Source: Shinella sp. H4-D48 (GTDB lineage Bacteria > Pseudomonadota > Alphaproteobacteria > Rhizobiales > Rhizobiaceae). From it: a DNA stretch of 64,000 nt. The notes beneath the pieces were generated by a model, which had not been told where the DNA came from, ran no database searches, and saw nothing but the letters and a program-made list of their open reading frames with translations. Each line of letters starts with the position of its first letter. Position 1 is the stretch's first letter. Position numbers and translations under genes: made by a program. Below are positions 39,770 through 49,790 of this stretch, in pieces. The stretch lies in NCBI RefSeq assembly GCF_022637395.1, contig NZ_CP093337.1, positions 914,001 through 978,000 on the forward strand, given 5' to 3'.

Positions 39770-40831
39770 ATGGAACTTGGCCTCTATACCTTCGCCGATG
39801 TCGATCCCAATGCCGCCGACAAGGGTCGGGATGGGGAGCGGCGGCTGAAAGAGCTGCTTGACGAGATCGAGCTTGCCGATCAGGTCGGCCTCGACGTGTT
39901 CGGACTTGGTGAACATCACCGTCCGGACTATGCGGCGTCTGCCCCCGCCGTCGTGTTGGCGGCGGCAGCGGCGCGCACGAAGACCATTCGGCTCTCAAGT
40001 GCGGTGACGGTGCTGTCGTCGGACGATCCGGTGCGGGTGTTTCAGCAGTTCTCGACTGTCGACCTCATCTCGGGTGGCCGGGCCGAAATCATGGCGGGGC
40101 GCGGCTCCTTCATCGAATCCTTCCCGCTGTTCGGCTATGCGCTCGACGATTACGACAAGCTCTTCGAGGAGAAGCTGGATCTGCTGCTCGCGCTCAACGA
40201 GAGCGAAAAGGTCTCGTGGAACGGCACCATGCGCGCGCCGCTGCCCGGGCTCGGTGTTTATCCCCGGCCGGTCCATGGCCGGCTGCCGATCTGGATTGCC
40301 GTCGGCGGCACGCCGCAATCGGTGGCGCGCGCGGGCGCCTATGGCCTGCCGCTGGCGCTCGCCATCATCGGCGGCACGCCGGCGCGCTATGCGCCGCTCT
40401 TCGATCTCTACCGCGAGGCTGCTCGCCGCGCGGGCCAGGACGCAGCGGGGCTGAAGACGAGCATCAACGTTCACGGTTTCATCGCTGACACCACGCAGGA
40501 GGCTGCCGACACGTTCTATGGCCCGCAGGCTGCGGTGATGAACCGCATCGGTGGCGAGCGCGGCTGGGGACCCACCAGCCGGGCGCAGTTCGACCAGTCG
40601 ACCGGACCTGACGGCCATCTGTTCCTGGGCGACCCGGAGACGGTGGCGCGCAAGATCGTGGCGCATCAGCGGATTTTCCGCAACGATCGCTTTCTTTTGC
40701 AGATGGCAATCGGGCTGATGCCGCATGACCGGCTTCTTCGCGGGATCGAACTCTACGGCACGAAGGTCGCGCCGCTGGTGCGCGAGATGCTGGCCGAGGA
40801 CAAGACGGCGGAGGCGCCCGCTCCCGCCTGA
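39770..40831 (+). CDS. LLM-class flavin-dependent oxidoreductase
   Basis: This 353-residue protein has the luciferase-like monooxygenase TIM-barrel. The conserved [27 protein letters not shown] block near residue 45, [27 protein letters not shown] near 105 and [12 protein letters not shown] around 175 are typical. It should use reduced flavin and oxygen on an unknown substrate. It sits 81 bp after the ECF42 gene on the same strand and could be a target of that sigma factor, which is an inference only. Confidence 0.85.
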   Translation: MELGLYTFADVDPNAADKGRDGERRLKELLDEIELADQVGLDVFGLGEHHRPDYAASAPAVVLAAAAARTKTIRLSSAVTVLSSDDPVRVFQQFSTVDLISGGRAEIMAGRGSFIESFPLFGYALDDYDKLFEEKLDLLLALNESEKVSWNGTMRAPLPGLGVYPRPVHGRLPIWIAVGGTPQSVARAGAYGLPLALAIIGGTPARYAPLFDLYREAARRAGQDAAGLKTSINVHGFIADTTQEAADTFYGPQAAVMNRIGGERGWGPTSRAQFDQSTGPDGHLFLGDPETVARKIVAHQRIFRNDRFLLQMAIGLMPHDRLLRGIELYGTKVAPLVREMLAEDKTAEAPAPA

Positions 40832-40877
40832 CAGCGGCGCGCGGTTGTGTTAGGACGCCCCGCGAAAGAGAGATGCG

Positions 40878-41630
40878 ATGACTCTAGAAAATGATGAAGA
40901 CCTGGAGGGCCTGAAGGCCATCGGGCGAATCTGCGCCAATGTTCTGCAGCATATGTCGACGGCCGTCCGGCCGGGCATGACGACCGGCGAACTCGACCTG
41001 ATCGGCCGGCGCATGCTGGAGGAGGCGGGTGCCACCTCCGCACCGGAGAGCTGCTACAAGTTTCCGGGCGCGACCTGCATCAGCATCAACGAGGAAGTTG
41101 CGCACGGCATTCCCGGCGAACGCGTGATCAGGAACGGCGATCTCATCAATATCGACGTCTCGGCGGTGCGGGACGGTTATTTTGCCGATACGGGCGCATC
41201 CTTCACCTTGGGCCGTTCGACGCCTGCCGTGGAGCGCCTTTGCCGTGACGGCAAGCGGGCGCTCTGGGTGGGGCTCAAGGAGGTCAAGACCGGAAAGCCT
41301 TTCGCGCAGGTGGGCAACGCCATCGGCGAATTCGCCCGAAAGAACCGTTACACGCTGATCGCCAATCTTGCGAGCCACGGCGTCGGCCGGTCGCTGCACG
41401 AGGAGCCCACGGAAATCGCGACCTGGCCAGACCCACAGGAAAAGCGCCGCATGACGGAAGGCCTGGTTTTCACGGTGGAGCCGTTCCTGTCGCTCGGCGC
41501 CAACTGGGCGGGCAGCGGCGACAAGGACGAGTGGACGCTCTACAGCGAGCCGAGCGCGCCGACCGTGCAGTTCGAGCACACGGTGGTGGCCACCCGCAAC
41601 GGGCCGCTCGTCGTCACGCTGCCGGGCTGA
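40878..41630 (+). CDS. map: Type I methionine aminopeptidase
   Basis: This 250-residue enzyme removes N-terminal methionine. The five metal ligands are present in the expected blocks: Asp in NIDVSAVRDGYFADTG (two), His in ASHGVGRSLHEEP, Glu in FTVEPFLS and Glu in QFEHTVV. It lacks the N-terminal zinc-finger extension. Because its neighbours are unrelated to translation, it may be a second Map next to a housekeeping copy elsewhere. AAAGAGAG precedes the ATG. Confidence 0.9.
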   Translation: MTLENDEDLEGLKAIGRICANVLQHMSTAVRPGMTTGELDLIGRRMLEEAGATSAPESCYKFPGATCISINEEVAHGIPGERVIRNGDLINIDVSAVRDGYFADTGASFTLGRSTPAVERLCRDGKRALWVGLKEVKTGKPFAQVGNAIGEFARKNRYTLIANLASHGVGRSLHEEPTEIATWPDPQEKRRMTEGLVFTVEPFLSLGANWAGSGDKDEWTLYSEPSAPTVQFEHTVVATRNGPLVVTLPG

Positions 41631-41704
41631 GCCTTCAACGGCGCTGATCGACGGATCAATTTATCTCGTTTGTTCGCCTGGCGCCGCGGTGCCATGGTCG
41701 CGCC

Positions 41705-42895
41705 ATGACGCAGTGCACAAATTTCCTGTCCCGCGAGCCGGTGCGGGCCGCGCTTTCCGGCGCGGTCGCGATGGCCGTTGCGATGGGCATCGGCCGGTTC
41801 TTCTACACACCCGTGCTGCCGGGCATGATGACGGGGCTTGGTCTTGATGCGGCCGAGGCCGGCGTGATTGCCGCGGCAAATTTCGCGGGCTACCTGCTGG
41901 GAGCACTGCTTGCCGCCCACGGCTGGGCCACCGGCCGGGAGAGGCCTCTGGCAATCGGTGCGCTCGCCGCCACTGTGCTGCTGCTGTTTGCCATGGCGCT
42001 GGCGTCCGATGTCGCGGTGCTCTCCGTCATTCGTTTCCTTGCAGGGCTCGCCAGCGCCTTCGCCATGATCTTCACCTCCGGCATCGTGCTTTCCATCGGC
42101 CTCAGCCACGGCGATCCGCGCGTGCAGCGGGCGCATTTTTCCGGCGTCGGCTGCGGCATCGCGGTTTCGGCGGTGCTCGTCTATGTCCTGTCGCTGGTTC
42201 CGCCCACGGCGATTTCGCCGTGGCGCATCGACTGGCTGGCCGGCGGGCTTCTGGGGGCTGTCGGCCTTGCAGCCGTGGCGCTTCTTCTGCCCCGTCCGGC
42301 CGCGCAGGCTGGCTCCCGACGCGAGCCGTCCATCAGATGGACGCGGCCACTGGTGGCGCTGACGGCGAGCTATGGCCTGTTCGGCATCGGCTATGTCGTC
42401 ACCGCCACCTTCATCGTGGCCATCGCGCGCGCGGGCGCCCATGATCCGCTGCTGGAATGCCTCACCTGGCTCGTGACCGGCGCGGCTGCGGCAATCTCCC
42501 TTTTTGCATGGCGCCCTGTCGAGCGCCGTCTCGGCGTGGCAGCAACCTATCTGGCCGCGCTTCTTTTGGAAGCGGTCGGTGTCGCGGCGACCGTCGTGCT
42601 GCCGTTTCCGGCATCGGCCCTCATCGGCGGCGCGCTGCTCGGCTTCACCTTCATGATCGTGACGGCTTACGGCTTGCAGCTCGGCCGCAGACTGGCAAGC
42701 GACAGCCCGCGCCAGGTGCTGGCGCTGATGACGGCCGCCTTCGGGGTGGGGCAGATCGTCGGCCCGCTCGGCGCCGGCGTACTGGCCGCGCAGACCGGCA
42801 GCTATGTGCTGCCGAGCCTTGTCGCAGCCGGCATCTTATTGATCGCCGCGGTGACGGTCGTCGCCGGCGGAGCGCTTTCCATTAAATCTCCGTAA
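41705..42895 (+). CDS. YbfB/YjiJ-family MFS transporter
   Basis: This 396-residue inner-membrane protein has about twelve hydrophobic segments and the opening typical of the YbfB/YjiJ group (AVAMAVAMGIGRFFYTPVLPGMM). A conserved GFTFMIVTAYGLQLGR region lies in the second half. Substrate is unknown. The ribosome-binding site is weak. It reads in the same direction as bacA with a 95-bp gap. Confidence 0.85.
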   Translation: MTQCTNFLSREPVRAALSGAVAMAVAMGIGRFFYTPVLPGMMTGLGLDAAEAGVIAAANFAGYLLGALLAAHGWATGRERPLAIGALAATVLLLFAMALASDVAVLSVIRFLAGLASAFAMIFTSGIVLSIGLSHGDPRVQRAHFSGVGCGIAVSAVLVYVLSLVPPTAISPWRIDWLAGGLLGAVGLAAVALLLPRPAAQAGSRREPSIRWTRPLVALTASYGLFGIGYVVTATFIVAIARAGAHDPLLECLTWLVTGAAAAISLFAWRPVERRLGVAATYLAALLLEAVGVAATVVLPFPASALIGGALLGFTFMIVTAYGLQLGRRLASDSPRQVLALMTAAFGVGQIVGPLGAGVLAAQTGSYVLPSLVAAGILLIAAVTVVAGGALSIKSP

Positions 42896-42990
42896 TGCCG
42901 GCCCACGGTAATTGTTGCGGCGCGCAAACTCCTCTAGATTCAGCGTGAATTGGCGGTGCCGCTGCCGCTGAACGATCGAGAGTCTCGCCC

Positions 42991-44268
42991 TTGTTCCATT
43001 CCTTCTTCCCGCAGCCCAAGCTGTTCTTCTCGTCCTTCGTCGTCTGGTCGATCATCTGCATGGTGGTCTGGTATACGGTGGGGCCGCAAATGGGGGCGGC
43101 GATCGGCTTGCCGCCACTGGCGCCCGGTGAGGCCGCGCCGCTCGGCATCGCCTACTTCTTCTCTCCCGACAATCTCTGGTTCTACCTGTATTTCGCGATC
43201 TTCGTCGCGATCTTCGGTGGAGCCTGGAAGGTGATCGCGCGTGACCATCCCTGGACGAACTGGTCGATCTGGGGCACCGCGTTCCTCATCTTCATCGCCT
43301 ATTTCACCGTGCAGGCCTATGTCGCCATCAACAACTGGCGCGGCCCGTTCTTCGACCTCTTCCAGAAAGGCCTGACCGGGCCCGGAAACGTCACCGCGAC
43401 CGAACTGTGGGACATGCAGATCTACTTCCTGCAGATCGGTGCCGTCGCCGTCGTCATCAATGTCGTCACGGCCTTCTTCACCAACCACTACGTCTTCCGC
43501 TGGCGCACCGCGATGAATGACTATTACATGTCGCTCTGGCCGAAGCTGCGGCATATCGAAGGCGCCTCGCAGCGTGTGCAGGAAGACACGATGCGCTTCG
43601 CCAATATCGTCGAAGGCCTCGGCGTCGTCTTCATCAACTCCATCATGACGCTCGTCGTGTTCCTGCCGCTGCTCTTCAAGCTGTCCGAGCATATGGCGGA
43701 TGTGCCGGTTCTCGGCGCCATTCCGCACTCGCTGTTCTGGCTGGCCATCGGCTGGTCAATCTTCGGCACGGCGCTGCTGGCGCTCGCCGGTATCAAGCTG
43801 CCGGGCCTGCAATTCCGCAACCAGCGCGTCGAGGCGGCCTATCGTAAGGAACTCGTCTATGGCGAGGACGACGCGGACCGGGCACAGCCCGTCACGGTGC
43901 GGGAGCTGTTCAACAATGTGCGCAAGAACTACTTCCGCATGTACTGGCACTATTGCTACTTCAACATCGCGCGCTTCGGCTACAACCAGCTCGACGGCAG
44001 CTTCCTCACCTTCATCCTGATTCCCACCGTTGCTGCGGGCAAGATCACGATGGGCCTGTGGCAGCAGATCAGCACGGCCTTTGGCCAGGTGACGGATTCC
44101 TTCCAGTACCTTGTCAGCTACTGGTCGACCATTATCGAGCTGCTTTCCATCTACAAGCGTCTGAAAGCCTTCGAAGCGGCGATCGATGACAAGCCGCTGC
44201 CGGAAATCGACCAGCGTTACCTGGAGCGGGAAGCTGCCGAAGGGGAGCTTGCGGCCAATCGACCGTAA
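42991..44268 (+). CDS. bacA: BacA/SbmA peptide transporter
   Basis: This 425-residue SbmA/BacA inner-membrane protein imports antimicrobial peptides using the proton gradient. In Sinorhizobium BacA is needed to survive host peptides in nodules. About seven or eight membrane segments are seen, with conserved FRWRTAMNDYYMSLWPKLRHIEGASQRVQEDTMRF, KLPGLQFRNQRVEAAYRKELVYGEDDADRAQP and SFQYLVSYWSTIIELLSIYKRLKAFE. It lacks the ABC domain of BclA. The start codon is TTG, giving MFHSFFPQPKLFF, which aligns with the known BacA N terminus; GAGAG lies upstream. Confidence 0.93.
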   Translation: MFHSFFPQPKLFFSSFVVWSIICMVVWYTVGPQMGAAIGLPPLAPGEAAPLGIAYFFSPDNLWFYLYFAIFVAIFGGAWKVIARDHPWTNWSIWGTAFLIFIAYFTVQAYVAINNWRGPFFDLFQKGLTGPGNVTATELWDMQIYFLQIGAVAVVINVVTAFFTNHYVFRWRTAMNDYYMSLWPKLRHIEGASQRVQEDTMRFANIVEGLGVVFINSIMTLVVFLPLLFKLSEHMADVPVLGAIPHSLFWLAIGWSIFGTALLALAGIKLPGLQFRNQRVEAAYRKELVYGEDDADRAQPVTVRELFNNVRKNYFRMYWHYCYFNIARFGYNQLDGSFLTFILIPTVAAGKITMGLWQQISTAFGQVTDSFQYLVSYWSTIIELLSIYKRLKAFEAAIDDKPLPEIDQRYLEREAAEGELAANRP

Positions 44269-44286
44269 CGCTTCGACCTTAAACGA

Positions 44287-45315
44287 TCAGAGGGCGGCTC
44301 CGGCCGCCCTTTTTTCCTTGGCGAGAATGTCCATTGCCTGGGCATAGCTGACACAGGCCACATCCTCCTTGCCGCAGGTCTCGGTCAGGAAACGGTTGAG
44401 GGCGCGCCAGTACGCGCCGGCATTCATCTCGACAAAATGGAAGCCGAGCTGGAGGGGAATGCGCGCGCCGTCATATTGTCCGGTGAAGGCCTCGCGGTAG
44501 GCTTTCAGCGTGCTGTCCTCGAAGGCCGCGCTCTTTTCGGGGTTCTCCTTGCCCTTGGAATGGCGGACATAGAGGTTGTAATCCATGGCGATGACAGGGC
44601 GCTGGGAGGCGCCTTCGGGAATGAGCGGCAGGCCGAAGCGGGCGATATCGCCGCTGGTGACCGGCATGGCCGGCCCCTTGGTGACGAGGCTCGCATCGTA
44701 GGTGAAGCCTTTCGCCTCCAGCGCCTTGACGAGGCCGGGGCCGGCGGAGAGGTAGGGTGCGCGGAAGCCCTTGATGTCCTCTTTCACGAAGCGTTGCCAG
44801 TCGGCGGGCTCGCGCTCGGGCGCCCCGGCATTGCGCCAGCCGTTCTTCAGCGCATCGGTGAAGAAGGTGAACTCTGCCGTCCAGTCCTTCTCGCTCCATT
44901 TGCCGCCGTCGAAATGGCCGCAGGCATGGCTGCCGATATCGTGGCCTTCCTGTTTCGCCATCCAGATTTCGCTGAGCCTGAGCAACGTATCCTGCCTGTC
45001 CGGCGAAAAGCCCACATTCGAGCGGCCGCGCTTTTCGTGCGGCGCCTGATAGGTTGCCCGGTCCTCCCTCGGGAAGAGGAAGGTGCAGGAGAGGAAGTAG
45101 GTGAAATGCGCGCCGGTGCGCTTGGCCATGGCGCGGCTCTTCTCCCAGAGCGCATTGTCATGCGCGCCGTCGAAGGAGACGATGACGAGCTGCTTGCGTT
45201 TGACCGTCTCGCCGGCCTTGTCCTCGGCAAGCGCCGGCACGGCGGCCACGGCTACGGAAAGGCAAAGAAGGACGAAACGAGACGAAAACAACGACAAGAG
45301 GACCACCCGCGACAA
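44287..45315 (-). CDS. Secreted polysaccharide deacetylase family protein
   Basis: This 342-residue protein begins with a signal peptide (hydrophobic residues about 12-28, cleavage after ALA-E). The NodB-like domain follows: VIVSFDGAHDNALWEK supplies the catalytic Asp-Gly-Ala-His region, and HDIGSHACGHFDG the metal-binding histidines, with GFRAPYLSAGPG and LQLGFHFVEM later. It would act in the periplasm on a polymer such as peptidoglycan or exopolysaccharide; the substrate is unknown. Its 3' end contains the terminator of convergent bacA. Confidence 0.86.
   Translation of the reverse strand: MSRVVLLSLFSSRFVLLCLSVAVAAVPALAEDKAGETVKRKQLVIVSFDGAHDNALWEKSRAMAKRTGAHFTYFLSCTFLFPREDRATYQAPHEKRGRSNVGFSPDRQDTLLRLSEIWMAKQEGHDIGSHACGHFDGGKWSEKDWTAEFTFFTDALKNGWRNAGAPEREPADWQRFVKEDIKGFRAPYLSAGPGLVKALEAKGFTYDASLVTKGPAMPVTSGDIARFGLPLIPEGASQRPVIAMDYNLYVRHSKGKENPEKSAAFEDSTLKAYREAFTGQYDGARIPLQLGFHFVEMNAGAYWRALNRFLTETCGKEDVACVSYAQAMDILAKEKRAAGAAL
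44291..44316 (+). terminator. Intrinsic terminator of bacA
   Basis: A perfect 8-bp GC stem (44291-44298 with 44303-44310), 4-nt TCCG loop and six T's follow bacA by 22 nt. It lies within the last codons of the convergent deacetylase gene, which therefore encodes the hairpin as part of its C terminus. Confidence 0.85.
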
Positions 45316-45440
45316 TTTGCAAAGGGTCCGTCATCGATTGTGAATGCGGCAATCCTTTGATCGGGCTGGCATTATCGTTCCGTGACGGATATTCCTGCGC
45401 AAACGGCCCTGCGGCCGGAAGTTCTTCAAGGGGCATTATC

Positions 45441-46025
45441 ATGACGCTGCTCGTCGCCGGTCTCGTTCTCTTCATCGCCACGCATCTGCTGAGGCCCATC
45501 GCGCCCGGGCTGCGCAATTCCGCCATCGCAGCGCTCGGCAAGCCGGGTTGGATGGCCCTGCATGGCATCGCCTCGCTCGTAAGCCTTGCGCTCATCGCCT
45601 ACGGTTTTGTCCAGGCGCGCGAGAATGGCGGGGAGATGCTCTATTTCCCGCCGAAATTCCTATCGCATATCGCGCTGACGCTGATGCTGATCGCCTCGAT
45701 CTGTCTCGTCGCCGGGTTTCTCCCGGCCGGCCATATCCGCACAAAGCTGAAGTTTCCGATCCTCGTCGCGATCAAGATCTGGGCGCTGGCGCATCTTCTG
45801 GCCAACGGCGAGAGCTATTCCGTGCTGCTCTTCGTGACCATTCTCGCCTGGGCGGTGATCCTGCGCATCACTTTGAAGAAGCGCATCGCCAATGGCGAGA
45901 CGAAACTGCCGGTCTTCGTGTCGGCCAAATACGATGCGATTTCCGTCGTCATCGGCCTCGCGCTCTACCTCGTGATCCTCTTCAAGCTTCACGAATGGTT
46001 GATTGGCGTCGCGCCGCTGCCGTGA
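45441..46025 (+). CDS. NnrU-family membrane protein
   Basis: This 194-residue protein has six or so hydrophobic segments and the NnrU signature elements LFIATHLLRPIAPGLR near the N terminus and KIWALAHLLANGESYSVLLF in the middle. NnrU was named from denitrification clusters and is related to isoprenoid-type methyltransferase-like membrane proteins; no denitrification gene is nearby, so its function here is open. AAGGGG precedes the ATG. An earlier in-frame start adds an implausible 28 residues. Confidence 0.85.
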   Translation: MTLLVAGLVLFIATHLLRPIAPGLRNSAIAALGKPGWMALHGIASLVSLALIAYGFVQARENGGEMLYFPPKFLSHIALTLMLIASICLVAGFLPAGHIRTKLKFPILVAIKIWALAHLLANGESYSVLLFVTILAWAVILRITLKKRIANGETKLPVFVSAKYDAISVVIGLALYLVILFKLHEWLIGVAPLP

Positions 46026-46126
46026 TCGGGGGCTGAACCGGCGCTTTTCGCGCCTGCCCCCTTACAACGCGGCCAAAATGGAGTAGAAGGCGCGAACTCC
46101 AATCGTCAGCAAGAGCCGGGCAGGGA

Positions 46127-46798
46127 ATGGTAAATCAGGACGACAGCTTTATCCGCGAGGTGAATGAGGAACTGCGCTCGGACCAGATGCGTCTGGTCTG
46201 GAAGCGTTTCGGACGCATTCTCATCGGCATTGCCGTACTGGTCGTTCTCGGCACAATCGGCAAGGTGAGCTACGAATACTGGCGGGATTCGGAAGCATCC
46301 GCGGCCGGCGACGAGTTCCTGGCCGCGCTGACACTTGCCCGCGACGGCAAGAAGGACGAGGCGCTTGCAGCCCTCGGCAAGCTCGAGAAGGAAGGCTTCG
46401 GCTCCTATCCCGTGCTCGCCCGCATGCGCTCGGCCTCGCTTCTGGCCGAAACGGATGCGCAGGGCGCCGTCAACGCCTTCACCGCCATCGCCAAGGATAC
46501 ATCCGTGCCGCAGCCGGTGCGCGATGCCGCCCGCCTGCGCGCCGCCTATCTTCTGGTCGACACCGGAACCTACGAGCAGGTTTCCGCTGAAGTCGAGCAG
46601 CTGACCACGCCGCAGAGCGCCACGCGCCACTCCGCGCGCGAGGTTCTCGGCCTGTCCGCCTACAAGCATGGGGATTACGCACGCGCCAAGGAATGGTTCG
46701 ACGCGATCCTCAACGACAACGAGACGCCGCGCAACGTCGCCAACCGTGCGCAGATGCTGCTTGACCTGATTACGGCAAGCGGCAAGCTGTCCTCCTGA
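46127..46798 (+). CDS. TPR membrane protein, YfgM-like
   Basis: This 223-residue protein has one N-terminal membrane segment (IGIAVLVVLGTIGKVSYEYW, residues about 33-52) after a charged cytoplasmic tail, and a tetratricopeptide-like periplasmic part (ALAALGKLEKEGFGSYPVLARMRSASLLAETD). This layout matches YfgM, a SecYEG-associated periplasmic chaperone factor. In E. coli yfgM lies upstream of bamB and der; here der follows directly and bamB is absent from between them. Confidence 0.82.
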   Translation: MVNQDDSFIREVNEELRSDQMRLVWKRFGRILIGIAVLVVLGTIGKVSYEYWRDSEASAAGDEFLAALTLARDGKKDEALAALGKLEKEGFGSYPVLARMRSASLLAETDAQGAVNAFTAIAKDTSVPQPVRDAARLRAAYLLVDTGTYEQVSAEVEQLTTPQSATRHSAREVLGLSAYKHGDYARAKEWFDAILNDNETPRNVANRAQMLLDLITASGKLSS

Positions 46799-46814
46799 TC
46801 CGGCTTTCGCCGGA
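46799..46814 (+). other. Small hairpin between TPR gene and der
   Basis: TCCGGC, a TTTC loop and GCCGGA form a perfect 6-bp hairpin starting immediately after the TPR stop codon. No T-run follows, so it is more likely an RNA-processing or stabilising structure than a terminator. Confidence 0.35.
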
Positions 46815-46834
46815 CACCGAAACGGAATTGATCC

Positions 46835-48268
46835 ATGAGCTTCACCGTCGCCATTGTCGGACGCCCGAATGTCGGCAAGTCCACCCTGTTCAACAGGCTC
46901 GTGGGCAAGAAGCTTGCGCTGGTCGACGATACCCCCGGCGTGACGCGTGACCGCCGGCCGGGCGACGCCCGTCTCATCGACCTGAAATTCCGCATCGTCG
47001 ACACGGCGGGTCTCGAAGAGGCCGCACCCGAAACGCTGCAGGGCCGCATGCGCGCCCAGACGGAAGCCGCCATCGACGAGGCCGACCTGTCGCTCTTCGT
47101 CGTGGATGCCAAGATGGGGCTGACGCCCGTCGACCAGGCGCTCGCCGAAATGCTGCGCAAGAAGGGCAAGCCCGTCGTGCTCGTCGCCAACAAGTCGGAA
47201 GCCCGCGGCTCCGACGGCGGTTTCTATGACGCGTTCACGCTGGGGCTTGGCGAGCCGACGCCGATTTCGGCCGAACACGGCCAGGGCATGCTCGACCTGC
47301 GCGACGCGATCGTCGCCGCCATCGGCGAGGAGCGGGCCTATCCGGAAGAGGACGAGGCCGTCACCAATATCGACCTGCGCGCGGAAGCCGCCGAGCAGGG
47401 CATCGAGCGCGACGACGACTACGAGCCGGAATATGACGAGACGAAGCCGCTGCGCGTGGCCATCGTCGGTCGGCCGAATGCCGGCAAGTCGACGCTGATC
47501 AACCGCTTCCTCGGCGAAGACCGGCTGCTGACCGGCCCGGAGGCGGGCATCACGCGCGATTCCATCTCCGTCGACTGGAGCTGGAACGACCGGACGATCA
47601 AGATGTTCGACACGGCCGGCATGCGGCGCAAGGCGCGCGTGCAGGAGAAACTGGAGAAGCTATCGGTTGCCGACGGCCTGCGCGCCATCCGCTTCGCGGA
47701 GACCGTCGTCATCGTCTTCGATTCGACCATTCCCTTCGAAAAGCAGGATTTGCAGATCGTCGACCTCGTATTGCGCGAGGGCCGCGCAGCCGTGCTTGCT
47801 TTCAACAAGTGGGACCTGATCGACGACCCGCAGGCGGTGCTGGCGGATCTGCGCGAGAAGACGGACCGGCTGCTGCCGCAGGCGCGCGGTATCCGCGCGG
47901 TTCCCGTTTCCGGCCAGACCGGCCGCGGCCTCGACAAGCTGATGCAGGCCGTGATCGACACGGATCGCACCTGGAACCGCCGCATCTCTACTGCCAAGCT
48001 CAACCGCTGGCTGGATGCGCAGCAGACGCAGCATCCGCCGCCGGCCGTCTCGGGCCGGCGCCTGAAGCTGAAATACATGACGCAGGTGAAGGCCCGCCCG
48101 CCGGGCTTCATGATCTCCTGCACGCGTCCCGATGCCGTGCCGGAATCCTATATCCGCTACCTCACCAATGGTCTGCGCAACGATTTCAACATGCCGGGCG
48201 TGCCGATCCGCATCCACTTCAGGGCAACGGACAATCCGTATGCCTCGAAGGCGAAGAAGAGGCGCTGA
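46835..48268 (+). CDS. der: Ribosome-assembly GTPase Der (EngA)
   Basis: This 477-residue GTPase has the double G-domain unique to Der. The first has GRPNVGKST and DTAGLEE with NKSE; the second, near residue 210, has [17 protein letters not shown] and NKWD. An acidic linker joins them ([20 protein letters not shown]). A C-terminal KH-like domain ends in basic residues ([11 protein letters not shown]). It is required for 50S subunit maturation. Its last 50 bp overlap the convergent AraC-family gene. Confidence 0.96.
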   Translation: MSFTVAIVGRPNVGKSTLFNRLVGKKLALVDDTPGVTRDRRPGDARLIDLKFRIVDTAGLEEAAPETLQGRMRAQTEAAIDEADLSLFVVDAKMGLTPVDQALAEMLRKKGKPVVLVANKSEARGSDGGFYDAFTLGLGEPTPISAEHGQGMLDLRDAIVAAIGEERAYPEEDEAVTNIDLRAEAAEQGIERDDDYEPEYDETKPLRVAIVGRPNAGKSTLINRFLGEDRLLTGPEAGITRDSISVDWSWNDRTIKMFDTAGMRRKARVQEKLEKLSVADGLRAIRFAETVVIVFDSTIPFEKQDLQIVDLVLREGRAAVLAFNKWDLIDDPQAVLADLREKTDRLLPQARGIRAVPVSGQTGRGLDKLMQAVIDTDRTWNRRISTAKLNRWLDAQQTQHPPPAVSGRRLKLKYMTQVKARPPGFMISCTRPDAVPESYIRYLTNGLRNDFNMPGVPIRIHFRATDNPYASKAKKRR

Positions 48269-49085
48269 TTTTCGGGTCAGGTCTGATGTGCCCGCGGATC
48301 GCGCTTGGCGCAAAACCGAAGCGCGCGCGAAACCGCACGGCAAAACGGGATTGCGATTCGTAGCCGACCGCCTCCGCGATGCGCAGGATCGAAAGGTCAG
48401 TGGATTGCAGGAGCTGCATGGCGATCGACATACGCACATCGATCAGCAGCGACTGCAGTGACCAGTTTTCCGCCGCGAGCTTGCGCCGCAAGGTTGCCTC
48501 GCTGACGCCAGTGAGGTGGCAGAGCCGCATGCTCGTCCAGTCCCCGTTCGGTTCATTCGAGATGAGGTCGCGTACGCGGTCGCTGAAGCCGGGCGGTCTT
48601 GGTGGAGCAAAACGCCCACCGGCCAGATCGAGCCAGAGCAGGAGTTCGTCGAGACGGTGTCGGGCAATCTCGACCGGGATGCCGCCCGGCTCGGTGATCG
48701 CCTGCGCGCAATCGGCGAAGGCATCATGGAACCGCTTGTGGGGGCCGTGGATCGGGAAAGCGCGGGGGAAAGGCCGGCCTTGCCCAGACTTGGCGGCGAA
48801 GGCGCCCACGGTATCCGGCTCGAAGGCGATCCAGCGCGCTTCATAGGCGTGCTCGCCCTCGGACGCGTTCACCACATCGAAGGTCTCGCCCTGGGCAAGC
48901 GCGATGCACCCGCCGGCCGGCACCACCCATTCCTCCTCGCCGCTGCGCAGTATCTTCGTGCCGCGCTCGACCAGGATAAGGACCGGGCGATTGATCAGGA
49001 TATTGGCATAGCGCAGCCGGTTATACTGCACGATGCGTGCGGAAGCGCCGACATCAGGGCGTATGGCGATGCTCATCCGGTTCAT
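48219..49085 (-). CDS. AraC-family transcriptional regulator
   Basis: This 288-residue regulator has a cupin-like N-terminal part (VEREGTK-type [35 protein letters not shown]) and a C-terminal AraC double helix-turn-helix ([22 protein letters not shown] and [25 protein letters not shown]). Relatives with this spacing respond to small organic effectors. It follows the PEBP gene by 56 bp on the same strand. Its last 50 bp lie inside the end of der, so the C-terminal RHTDCPLP tail is constrained by the der KH domain tail. Confidence 0.86.
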   Translation of the reverse strand: MNRMSIAIRPDVGASARIVQYNRLRYANILINRPVLILVERGTKILRSGEEEWVVPAGGCIALAQGETFDVVNASEGEHAYEARWIAFEPDTVGAFAAKSGQGRPFPRAFPIHGPHKRFHDAFADCAQAITEPGGIPVEIARHRLDELLLWLDLAGGRFAPPRPPGFSDRVRDLISNEPNGDWTSMRLCHLTGVSEATLRRKLAAENWSLQSLLIDVRMSIAMQLLQSTDLSILRIAEAVGYESQSRFAVRFRARFGFAPSAIRGHIRPDPKISASSSPSRHTDCPLP

Positions 49086-49141
49086 CCTTGTTCCTGCCCG
49101 AGCCTAGCCTTTCGCGGCCGGGCCGGGCAAGACGTCGGCCA

Positions 49142-49693
49142 TCAGCGCTTGCCCTTGGCGGAAATGGTCGCTGTCGCAAGCGCATTCATATTGCTCACGA
49201 AGCCGACCATGGCGGGCGTCGCATTGTCGGGCACCGGCAGTCTGTCGATCCCGAGCGCTTTCACGGTGATGGTGTAATCGTGCTCCGGTCCTTCCGGCGG
49301 GCAGGCGCCGAGGAAGCCGGGTGCCCCCATATCCGTCGGGGTCATGCGTGCACCCTCCGGTATCCCGGCTTTGCCGTTGCCGGCGCCGGCCGGGAGCGAG
49401 GTTGCGTCCGCCGGCAGGTCCACCACGACCCAATGCCACCAGCCGGAGCCCGTCGGGGCATCCTTGTCATAGATCGTCACCACGAAACTCCTCGTGCCCT
49501 CAGGCGCGTTGGACCAGTGGATATCGGGTGAGAGATTTTGCCCTGTGCAGCCCATGATGTCGGAGAACTGGGCCGGCTGGACCTGCCCGGAGGCGAAGGC
49601 CCTGCTGGTCACGGTGAAATCGGCCGCATGGGCGGCAAGGGGGCAAAAGGAGAGGGCAGCGATGAAGGTCGCCATGCAGCGGGATATGGTCAT
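49142..49693 (-). CDS. YbhB/YbcL-family Raf kinase inhibitor-like (PEBP) protein, secreted
   Basis: This 183-residue phosphatidylethanolamine-binding-like protein has a signal peptide (MTISRCMATFIAALSFCPL, cleaved after AHA-A). The PEBP signatures are SPDIHWSNAPEGTRSFVVTIYDKDAPTGSGWWHWVVVDLP and CPPEGPEHDYTITVKAL. Function in bacteria is unclear. AGGAAAAG is well placed before the ATG. The next gene on the strand is the AraC regulator. Confidence 0.88.
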   Translation of the reverse strand: MTISRCMATFIAALSFCPLAAHAADFTVTSRAFASGQVQPAQFSDIMGCTGQNLSPDIHWSNAPEGTRSFVVTIYDKDAPTGSGWWHWVVVDLPADATSLPAGAGNGKAGIPEGARMTPTDMGAPGFLGACPPEGPEHDYTITVKALGIDRLPVPDNATPAMVGFVSNMNALATATISAKGKR

Positions 49694-49790
49694 GGTCTTT
49701 TCCTGTGTACCTTGGAGACAGGAAAAGTGTAGGCGCAGACTCCATCCGCGTCGGTGCACGGCCGATCGATTTTGGCGCCGATCCGATCAA

